Source of the DNA: Melastoma dodecandrum
Taxonomy: Eukaryota; Streptophyta; Magnoliopsida; Myrtales; Melastomataceae
DNA length: 64,000 nt
Direction of reading: 5' to 3'
Assembly: GCA_029817715.1 (NCBI GenBank)
Contig: JARUPY010000569.1
Location: 1-64,000, forward strand
Translations under genes and position numbers: made by a program
Notes under the pieces: generated by a model
The model's database searches: none
What the model was told of the DNA's origin: nothing
The model's input: only the letters and a program-made list of their open reading frames with translations
Shown here: piece after piece, positions 45,105 to 54,600 of the stretch
How the letters are laid out: each line of letters opens with the position of its first letter
Position numbering within the stretch: position 1 is the stretch's first letter

Positions 45105-45473
45105 TCGGAAACAGAATTCATTTTCAAAGAGGTGTTGACCATTTTCAGAATTGCGCATATAAAGATAGGATTCTATAGAGGCGAACACGGGGATCCGCAC
45201 CCCTTCGATGGCCGCAGCGGTGCCTTTGCCCATTCCACCAAGCCGACAAGGGGGATTATGCACTTTTACACAGACGAGGAATGGGGCACAGTCCAAGCTC
45301 CCAATATCCTTGACCTAGAATCGGTCGTGTTGCACGAGATTGGGCACGCTCTTGGGCATGATCACCGTGACAGGCAGAGTGTCGTGATGTATAAGACATT
45401 TGGCTATGGGCTAATTAAGAGGGAACTTAACCAAGATGATATTGATGGCATTCGGGCATTGTATGCGGACTGA
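45105..45473 (+). pseudogene. Matrixin-type metalloproteinase, catalytic C-terminal half only
   Basis: From about 45105 the + strand matches the second half of the intact gene at 47681-48490: IKIGFYRGEHGDPHPFDGRS, RGIMHFYTDEEWGTVQAPNI, then HEIGHALGHDH (zinc-binding HExxHxxGxxH) and VVMYKTFGYG (Met-turn), ending DIDGIRALYAD. The signal peptide, prodomain and the first third of the catalytic domain are missing. The open frame runs back to 45051, but the added residues (MILPLKHDQN) are unrelated. The 3' flank also matches that of the intact gene. It is probably not expressed as an active protease, although its zinc ligands are intact. Confidence 0.85.
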
Positions 45474-47330
45474 ACAGTAGTCAAATTCTTGATAAAAAAT
45501 TCTTGAGTTTTTTCATTAACTGTAATAAGATGTTGGGAGCTTTTTTATTTGTCTTGCTGAGATTTCTATGTGTTTAAATAAAAAATATTATAAATTTTTA
45601 TGAAATTGTCGAGGGAATTCTTCACGGAGGACGGTGGGAAAGCTTCAAAGATGAAACTACAAGAACGCAAGCAAAGTTAGATCTCTCTCTTCACCACGCA
45701 AGTGCACTCTCTTTATGGAATTATTTGCCCCCACTATCAAGTTACAGAAGGGAAAAGATATGCAAATATTCCTCCAAGAGTAACGAAGAAAGAACAAACA
45801 TATCGACCCTGCAAAGCAGAGTGTTCCGATGAGAAATCTCAAGCAGAAGTGGTACTCGAATACTTTAAAGTTATCGGTAGATTCAAAATGTTCTACTATC
45901 CTTCTACACAACAATCATAATGTATTAACAGTTTTCGTGCTTTGGAGACCATTGCATGACCATGGAAAACAAGGAGGCATGGCCCTTCATGAAACAATAT
46001 CAAGAAACCGCCATATAGCCTTTGAAGTTAAAGGGTTACAACTCTTCATGAAAAGTCCCGAATAAACCTCCACATAGCCATTAGAAAATGAGGGATTGCA
46101 ACCCTCATCATAAGGCTCAAGTTAAAGAACCAAATAACATGTCTTTTCATGACAACGATTCAAATGATGCGTCCCTTCGTCCCTAAGGACACTTCTTTCT
46201 TACTTCTCTAACTTACTGCGCAATGAAAGACGCGTCCTCCATATTGGAGAACGCGTCTTTCTTGATTCTGTTGTCTACAGAATGCTCACGGACACGTCCC
46301 TCTCGATTCTGTGATGACAGTGCAGCCATGAATGCGTCCTTCTGTTTTAAAGGACACGTCCTTCTCGGTTCTATGCGAGAATACTGTCACACAATTAGTG
46401 CCCATCCTAAACTCTAGGATGTACTAATTCCAACCCCGAAAAGTTCTTTATTGTTCATTCTAACAACTCCAAATTATTCAACAATGTGATCTATCCTTAA
46501 TAATTATAACAGAAATCAATATGTATAGAAATTTGAAATCTTATCTCATGCCTCGTACAAAAAGCCTCATGAAGTTGTAGATGGAGAAACTAACGAATTG
46601 ACAATAAGGGTGGGCACTTTCCGTGATTTTCAAAGTTCATCCATTGTCAAATGTTGACCGTCAATTTTATCTTCCAATAGCTTTCGAGCGTGACGCTACG
46701 ACTCTATTGCTTGGAGACACCCCATTAAGACTGAATTTAGTCGAAGCCGCTACCTCCCGAAATATCTCGTCGGAGGGAAGCCATGAGCTATGACATTGCA
46801 GCACCATAGAAGTATCCATCAATCCCCATGATTGCCTCTATCTCCATCACCGTCAACCTTGTTGTAAGACACGTCAATCATTCTAAGATCCCGAATGGTT
46901 GCTTGGTTGTCTTCCTGTACTTAGCCATTTTCTGCAATACTAGAAATAAGTTTGTTCAATGTGAGATTTTTCTTTTACTTCCGTCATTCCTTTATGTTTC
47001 TTTTAAGTTTATTGGCAACCACATTGATTTCTTTACTACTTCACGTCGTTATCGCAACGTGTTATTTCACAATGTATCCTGATATGGCTGACCATGTCCA
47101 GAACGCGCTTGATATGGCCCTAAATTTTTAATTAACGCATTTAATTATAAACCTTTAAACTCGAAATTGTAAGCCATTAAAATCAAAAGGCATAAATATT
47201 AAGAACTATGCTCATGGCGGTTAAGGACTTATAGGAGATTGTGCAAGTAGGTGCAACTATAACTGATAAGTGAGGACTCTCCTGTTTAAACAAGATAATA
47301 TAAAATAGTACTTGATCCATTTTTTATATT
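45474..47330. other. 3' flank of copy 1 with an unshared segment
   Basis: 45474-45600 and 46520-46770 match the 3' flank of copy 2 (48490-48660 and 48650-48905). The piece between, about 45600-46500, is absent after copy 2 and so is probably an insertion. It contains a hairpin cluster (46140-46370). Frames here (45702-45920, 46828-47082) show no domain. Confidence 0.55.
46225..46261. repeat. Hairpin within a cluster of ACGCGTCC/GGACACGTCC motifs
   Basis: GAAAGACGCGT at 46225-46235 pairs with ACGCGTCTTTC at 46251-46261, with CTCCA and TGGAG pairing inside. Related short motifs (TGCGTCC, GGACACGTCC, GATTCTGT or GGTTCTAT) recur four to five times in 46150-46370. Confidence 0.7.
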
Positions 47331-47632
47331 AAATATTCTTAGTTAATATAAAAGACAATTAATTAAGGACATATTTTGTTAAACATGAAAATAATATAGT
47401 ATGTCACACTTCTGCACAACAGATTTCACATACAAATCGGAGTCGTAAATATGTGTAGAATCTGATCAGATTAACTTATGTTCTCTAATTAATTACGTTT
47501 TTAAGTTGGATTTTGCGTCATGGGAATAATATGATTGGATTAACTTTATTTCCAAACTGATACACAAACTAACAATGTTATCCAAGTTAATTACACTCTG
47601 AAGCGAATTATTGATGAATGCAATTTGCTATC

Positions 47633-47640
47633 TATATAAA
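47633..47640 (+). promoter_or_regulatory. TATA box of the intact metalloproteinase gene
   Basis: TATATAAA, 41 bases before the ATG at 47681. The segment between it and the ATG (CTATCTATCCATCAGTCAAT) is nearly identical before the third copy (TTTATAAA at 49225-49232), so the promoter was duplicated with the gene. The transcript leader would be short. Confidence 0.65.
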
Positions 47641-47680
47641 GTGACTATCTATCCATCAGTCAATACACACATCAAAGACA

Positions 47681-48490
47681 ATGGCCCCAAACTCCATCAT
47701 CCTTTCGGTCCTATTCCTTCTTTTGTTGTTGATAAGCCCCAGTCTCGAATCTGGCGATGCGATGAGGTTTGCGAAGAATCACCTCAAGGCCATTGGCTAC
47801 TTGTCAGAGAATTATACCTCCATCGACGCCGACCCCTATGACGAGGCATTGGCATCTGCCTTGAGGAAGTTCCAAACTTTCTATGGATTGAATATCTCTG
47901 GAAGAATAGAGCCCGACACGTTGATGATGATGAGCCGGCCTCGTGATGATATCCCCGACCATTCCTCGGAAAACAACACCACGCTGCAGTATTCTTTCCT
48001 TCCGGGAAATCCCAAATGGCCACAATCCAAGAGGAGACTCAAGTGCACGTTCATTACGAACACACCTATCAGATTCAAAACGGTAAGTAAGGCCATATCA
48101 AGGGCCTTCTCAACATGGTCAGGCGTGACAAACTTCACTTTCAAAATGGTGGCGGGCCATTTTAAACCACCGGAGATAAGCATAGGATTTTATAGACGTG
48201 AACACGGGTGTCCAAAACCCTTCGATGGTCGTGGCGGTAAAGTGGCTCATGCCTTCCCTCCGCCAAGTGGAATTATGCACTTTGACGAGGACGAGGTCTG
48301 GGGCACGGTCCAAGATCCCAATATCCTTGACCTAGAATCGGTCGCGTTGCACGAGATTGGGCACCTTCTCGGGCTTGATCACAGCGACAGGCCGAGTGCT
48401 GTGATGTATGCGACATTTGGCTATGGGCGAATTAGGAGGGAACTTGACCAAGATGATATTGATGGCATTCGGGCCTTGTATGCGGACTAA
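47681..48490 (+). CDS. Matrixin-type zinc metalloproteinase, secreted
   Basis: An intronless frame of 269 residues. Residues 1-24 are a signal peptide (SVLFLLLLLISP). Residues 25-93 are the peptidoglycan-binding-like prodomain (MRFAKNHLKAIGYLSENYT, then LRKFQTFYGLNISGRIEPDT). Residues about 105-269 are the catalytic domain with HEIGHLLGLDH at 224-234, the Met-turn at Met242 and several His/Asp of the structural metal sites (His175, His190, His200). Possible N-glycosylation at Asn44, 71, 99 and 151. The family degrades extracellular or wall-associated proteins and is linked to growth and defence. Two oddities: the cysteine switch, normally PRCGxPD, is PRDDIPD at 87-93, and the C-terminal hydrophobic tail found in many plant members is absent, so the product should be soluble. 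Middle member of a three-copy tandem array. Confidence 0.93.
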   Translation: MAPNSIILSVLFLLLLLISPSLESGDAMRFAKNHLKAIGYLSENYTSIDADPYDEALASALRKFQTFYGLNISGRIEPDTLMMMSRPRDDIPDHSSENNTTLQYSFLPGNPKWPQSKRRLKCTFITNTPIRFKTVSKAISRAFSTWSGVTNFTFKMVAGHFKPPEISIGFYRREHGCPKPFDGRGGKVAHAFPPPSGIMHFDEDEVWGTVQDPNILDLESVALHEIGHLLGLDHSDRPSAVMYATFGYGRIRRELDQDDIDGIRALYAD

Positions 48491-49224
48491 ACAATAGTCA
48501 AATTCCTAATAAAATATTTTCAGTTTATTTTATTAACTTTAATAAACAACTTAAAAGTAAAGATGTTGGGGTCCTTTTCTTATTTATCTTCCTCTGATAA
48601 GAAGCTGAGATTCCTGTGTGTTTCAATAAGAAAATTATTATAAAATTACATTAAATTAATACGAATAGAAATTTGAAATCTCATGAATCGTAATAAAAAA
48701 AAAACCGCATGAAGTTGTAGATGGAGAAACTAACGAATTGAAAATACGGGCGAGGCCTTCGCATGATTTTCATAGTTCATCCACTGTCAATTGTTTGACT
48801 CTCAATTTTTATCTTCCAATAGATTTCGAGCGTGCTGCTCCGCCTCTATTGCTTGGAGACAACCCACTAGAACTGAATTTAGTCAAGACTGCTACATCCC
48901 AGCATACAATCTCATCTTATATTTCATTGGCATCCTAATAAAACATTTCTTGATATAAATTATCATCCATTAGTTCATAATATCAAAGACAATTAATTAA
49001 GAACATATTTGATATACATATCCGAATTGATTCTACATTTTTAATGAATAATTTGAGTGGATTAACTTCTATTCTCAAATTAATTACGGTTTTAAGTTGG
49101 ATTTTGGAGGATGTGAAGAATCTCAAAGGATTAACTTGTATTTCCAAACTGATACAGAAACTAACAATGTTATCCAAGTTAATTGTACTCTAACGCAAAA
49201 TATTGATGAATGCAATTTGTTATC
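48491..49224. other. 3' flank of copy 2 and upstream region of copy 3
   Basis: 48650-48905 repeats 46520-46770. 48970-49224 repeats 47330-47630 (for example AAAGACAATTAATTAA, then TTACGGTTTTAAGTTGGATTTT). So the duplicated unit is gene plus both flanks, about 1.6-2 kb. No gene. Confidence 0.65.
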
Positions 49225-49272
49225 TTTATAAACTGACTATCTATCCATCAGTCAATACACACAACAAAGACA

Positions 49273-49578
49273 ATGGCCACAAAGTCCACCATCCTTTCGG
49301 TCCTATCCCTTCTATTGTTGTCGATACGCCCCAGTCTCGAATCTGATTATGTGATGAGGTTTGCGAAGAATCACCTCAAGGCCTTTGGCTACTTGTCGGA
49401 GAATTATACCTGCATGGACGACGCCGCATATGACGAGGCATTGGTGTATGCCTTGAGGAAGTACCCAACTTTCTATGAATTGAATGTCTCAGGAAGAATA
49501 GAGTCTCGCACGTTGATGATGATGAGACAGCATCGTGGCAGTGTCCATTGTTTTAGAACATTTGTTTCCACACCATGA
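49273..49578 (+). pseudogene. Matrixin-type metalloproteinase, signal peptide and prodomain only
   Basis: 101 residues matching the start of the intact gene: STILSVLSLLLLSIRPSLES signal region, MRFAKNHLKAFGYLSENYT, LRKYPTFYELNVSGRIESRT, LMMM. After LMMM the match ends, at the point where the cysteine switch should be (RQHRGSVHCF instead), and the frame stops at 49578. No catalytic domain follows in 49579-50530. If translated it would be a secreted prodomain-like peptide; truncation is the simplest reading. A TATA-like TTTATAAA lies at 49225-49232. Confidence 0.85.
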
Positions 49579-50530
49579 CAGATGTAAACATGGTTCAGCC
49601 TAGTAATGAGATTGAAACAAGCAGCTGACTCACTTAAGCCTTATCTATTTGACATACACTGTCTAATCTGTTTACTCTATACTGTTGAGAATCATGTTTA
49701 CTAATCTTTTTCGAGTTGTCCTGTTGACATTTGTCGACGAGTTCATATTCGATTGCACGCCCATTTCATTCTTTAAACCACTGGTGTTGAGTCTTGTGCT
49801 CCAGGTGATTAGTGGATTTGGATTAATCACTATGTATTGCGATAAAATGAGAAACATGTTGATAAACTTTGGGAGCACAATTTTGAATGCTGTCTCTGGA
49901 AAAGAAAAGAAAATATTTTACTAGGCTGATGTATCTTCCGTTTTGCCATTCTGTTCGCCCTCTCACGGGATTTTCTTCCCTGTAGGAATGTGTGTGAGTT
50001 TGGACAGGCACAGTAGATCTTTTGATGATTAGTGGTGCCATGAATTTTCACGTGGTTTATACCGAGTTTCTAGCAAAGAGGTTACAGAGTGTCTATACAT
50101 GTATCGTGACACGTTGTGCATTCACAAGGATTCCTCATACAATGAGAGGTAACAAGAAGAAGCTTCCGCGATAATTTTTTTCCCTTTCGAGCTCGAAACA
50201 TTTCAGATAGGTGTTCCTTTGTAGTACGTACGAAATTTAATGCCAAAATATACGTTTGTAGTCCTAAGTATGATCGAACTTTTTTTTGTAATATGTCAGG
50301 ACATAAAAATACTTTCTATTTTTCAAATTACTTTCCATGCCGCAATTTAATGGGATTGCATATACAGACCGTAAGAAAAAATATTTCGTAAAATTAATAA
50401 TAACCGTTAAAATTTACGAGTTGGATTCGTAAGGAGCAACCTCACAATCAAGTGAGACTGCATTAATGTGTCACTTACACGTGTCACAAAATCTAATTTT
50501 TAAACCACTTCAGCCCCTCAATCTCCCTAA
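49579..50530. other. Unassigned sequence
   Basis: No recognised gene. A + frame at 49685-49924 (79 residues, hydrophobic in the middle) has no known domain. 50170-50420 is A/T-rich. Confidence 0.35.
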
Positions 50531-50573
50531 GTTGGGACGGACACCCCGAGGAGACTATCAATAGACAATGTGG

Positions 50574-50942
50574 TTAGACTGGGTAACGAATCGAGCACAC
50601 CAAATCTCGATGTCCGTCAATATGAAATCTACCATCTCCAACTCCGTCGAGAGCCTCAAGTTGGAGCAACGTTCCCAGGGTATTGGCTGTTCGTGAGTGC
50701 CGGAGAATCAGCCTGCGCAGACACGACGGAAGCTCCGAAACAGACGCCATATCTGGAAAAGATAAATTGAGAGTTTTGAGCATGGAAAGGGTGCCCAACT
50801 CGGAAGCTCCCAAGCCCAGATAACTCCAAACGCTCTCTCCTTCTCGTGCCCAGTATATTCCATCAGAGATTTCCGATTCGAGAATTGCCGGATAGTCCAG
50901 TCCTGTTCCTCTTAAATTACTGCGTCCATTACTTGAAGACAT
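50574..50942 (-). pseudogene. Leucine-rich repeat fragment, probably of a resistance gene
   Basis: A minus-strand frame of 122 residues with LRR spacing: LGTLSMLKTLNLSFPDMASV, then LPSCLRRLILRHSRTANTL, LGTLLQLEALDGVGDGRF. This resembles the LRR end of NBS-LRR proteins, perhaps the TIR class, rather than the CNL gene to its right, which lies on the other strand. No NB-ARC domain accompanies it. It is a relic, or an exon of a gene whose rest is lost. Confidence 0.5.
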
Positions 50943-51666
50943 TTACAGCCAATGCAATTAAACTGCAATTCATGGGATTTGCTTAGACTCCAAAACATTT
51001 ACTGCTAATTCGAAATCCACCGCAGCTGTAGGTGATTGAAAATGGCAGCTCCCACAAATAGTAAGAAAAAGAAAGAAGACAGTCATGAAAATGTGTTAGA
51101 TAATGTAACGTTTAATCATTGAGGTGTCAATTTCTGATTAATAAAAAAGTAACATGCAAAGAGTAAGTAACAGGACAAAAGTCTCGATCCAACTGTAACA
51201 CCACCTAATGGATATGATCATATGACAGAAGAAAACTTCAATTTCTTAGTAATAATGAATAAAAATGATTCAAATTGGGAGATGAGACTTGGGTTGCAAG
51301 TAGGTGTGACAGTTTGGTTGACAAGTTTCCACAAATACAGAGAAGAAAGAAGGAAGAATCAATCTTGTGCGCATACATCATTCATGGCCAGTGATCAGTG
51401 ATATGTTTGGTCTCATATATGGTCAGATTTCTTAAATCCTAAATGTGGTATGCCTCTAGGTTTTTTTTAAGGGAACCTTTCTTTGTTTCTTTGTGTAGGA
51501 TGAAATATTAAAAAAAAAAAAGAATTGTCGGATGGGAAGTCTTGGTCAATTCCTCCATCATTGAGATTTGACAGTCTCAACTACCAAACATAAATTCGGA
51601 CTACAAAAACATAAGAAAAACCCACAATTTTGTAGAAGACGCAAAAGTTCTTGAAGAGAAACGAGA
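50943..51666. other. Upstream region of the CNL pseudogene
   Basis: No gene seen. Contains an A-rich run near 51509-51522. The CNL promoter should be here, but no clear TATA box stands out. Confidence 0.4.
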
Positions 51667-54600
51667 ATGGATTTCCTTTCCCCCGTCCTCGGTATGATCG
51701 GCTCTCACCTCCTCACAGAGTATGCAAGGATCGGTGGCATCTCCGACAAGCTCAAGACGTGGGGTAGGAAGCTGCGGACTATCCAAGCCGTGTTAGATTC
51801 TGCCGAGGAAAAGCAGATGGATGGGGCCCGTGGTGTAGGCCAGTGGCTCACAGCCCTCCGGGACGTTGTCTATGACATAGAAGACCTGCTTGACGAGTTC
51901 TCTGTCGAAGCCAAGCGGAATACATCCAAGAAACGCCCTTATTCCCTGATTGAATACTGCCCTAGGTTTGACCCACGTAACCTGATCTCAGATCATCGTG
52001 TGGCCACCGAGATTGAGGAGGTTGACCAAAGATTGGAGAAAGTCTTCACCCACATACGGATTCTCGGGTTAGTCGAGAATCCCAGGAGCTTGTCTCCTTC
52101 TCACTCCAACTTTGGCAAGCCACGTTTCGTTACCACTTCCCTGCCTGAACCCAAGTTTGTTGGAAGGGAGAAGCAAATGGAGGAGCTGCTCGCTCGATTG
52201 ACCGGATTCGAACCCACCATTCACTCTGTCCGAGCCTTTACAGTCGTTTCGATTGTGGGGATGGGAGGACTCGGTAAAACTACCCTGGCACAAGAGCTGT
52301 ATTGTCATAAGTCTCTGAACAAGGCAGAGTTTGCGGTTAAAGCCTGGGCTTGTGTTTCTGACTTCTTTGACAGGGCAGCGATCACGAAGAGTATCCTGGA
52401 CGAGGTAGAGCCATCTTCGTCAAATGGGGAGAAAAATCTAAATCAACTAACTCACTCAAGGAGAAACTTTTGGGAAAGAAGTTTCTCATTGTGTTGGATG
52501 ATGTCTGGAATGATAACTACGATGAGCTCAAGTCTCTATTTAAACCCTTGTATTCCGGGAATAAAGGAAGCAGGATCTTACTCAATACAAGAAACCTCGA
52601 GGTCGCCAAATTGGCTGGAGACCGTCATCCGATGCAGTTGGACACGCTGCCGTTGGAGGAGTGTTTGTCTTTGCTCTCCTATCACTCCATAAAACTTTGA
52701 TCGCCACCCTCATCTTCAGGATATTGCAGTTCAATTAGCCAAAAGGTGTAAAGGATTGCCTCTCACAATTAAGACGATCGGAGGACTGCTTCGTTTTGAA
52801 AGTGACGATGAAAAATGAAAGCAGGTGTTAGCTCATGGCATTTGAGACAAAGATGACGGACAGGAAAAGATTCCCCCCGCTCTAAAGTTAAGCTATGCCC
52901 ATTTTTCAGTTCATTTGAAGCGATGTTTTGCAGCTTGTGCGATATTTCCGAAGGATTACTTGTTCGACCAAGACGAGATAATTCAACTACGTGATGGATT
53001 TCCACCAGGCGCAGCGGAAGCTCGTTTCGAAAAATACTATTCGAAACACACCCCGGATCTATGTGATACGTATAAATCGAATAGTAAATAAGTTTAATAA
53101 CTCGTACCTTGTTGTTTGGAAACAACGAGCGTTGCGGATAAAACCGTCTTCGAGAGTCCCAACCGTGACTCCTCTAGAAGTATCCACGCACACGTGACAC
53201 GAAAACTCGAATTCCCTTCGGTGCTAGCCTTCGAAATTCTTTCAACTGTTTTCTTTCGGAAGCCCTCGGCGAAAAACAAATTCTCCAACGAAAATTTTTC
53301 TTATAACTACATACTCTCTGTGGAAGCCGAAGCTTCAATTTATAATGTGACATTCCTTAACACATAGGGTAGTCAATTGCAATTGTTAATTGAAATCAAT
53401 TCAATCAACACACGCAGCAAAGCTACGAATGTAGCATGACGTCAGAGTTATATGATTTTGTAATAATATAATAATAATTATTATTATAAATTTTTTTTGT
53501 AAATCAGACACATTCTACCAAATTAAATCTAACATTAGGATTTTATGCTTCCGACATTTCAGAATAAATTTGTAGTCCAACAAATTCTAATTCTGAAAAT
53601 TTATAATTCTAATATCCATTAGAATTAAATAATAATATCCGTGTCTTCGTGCTTTTACGTGCGACCCTCTAGATTCTATATACGAAGGCAATGTGCATCC
53701 ATACATAGACTGAGGTAACCGTCTAGCAAAAGTTTTCAGTCACCCAACATAATAGAATATTGGTCATGAACCAAAACCGCTATGAACCGATTTCTGTGTA
53801 ATTCAATCTCTTCATCTCACCGACATCCTGATTAATTCAGTGCATTATGTGTCATCACTGAATTAATCATTTTACTTGATTTCTAAGATATAATAGATTT
53901 TAACTTGAATGATAAACATTCCTCCACGGCCGTGTGTTTAAAATCACTATTATCTCAATCAAGAGGCCAGGATATCAACTCTCTAATCCAAGAGAGCGAT
54001 GAATCCTATATTGACTCAACACTATCCTCTCTACGCTTCGCTGCACACCCAATAATCGTATTACTCACAATCCGATTAAAGACTGCTTTTAACGGCATCA
54101 AAGTGAACAACTCCGCGCATAGAATAAATGGAGGTCTCAAGTTAGGAGATCAGTTACACTCGTTCAACAAGAGAAGTGACCAATGACGCTTAATATGTGG
54201 TATTCTCTATAAACGGGTCGTGTCCAGTGTTTCCTAAACTTAGGCACCCCCGAGTATAACTTGAACATCCATCCCTTGGTGTAACTCGACCTAAGTTATA
54301 CTCGACGTTGATCTAGATGTTTGTGTCCCATCTAAACATCTATCCGATCAAGGACAATTTTTTATTGACAAATAATCAATCTATGGGACTTTACCGTAAA
54401 GTTAATTACGAGCAGAAAAGTAATTAATAAACAATAAATACTTGCCTTTATTAACAACTATTCATATATATTACAAAGTGTCTTGGCACATACGTGCATA
54501 CACTAACACTATGGATCATACAAGGTTTGATACATAAGAAAAGCGGCGAAACATACCAAGAGGCGGGGAAGAAAAATCTCCATCGATTAGAAGCCGTATC

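Noticed and set aside
47784..48313. Several minus-strand frames across the metalloproteinase gene
   Set aside because: Antisense shadows of a gene with clear catalytic motifs on +.
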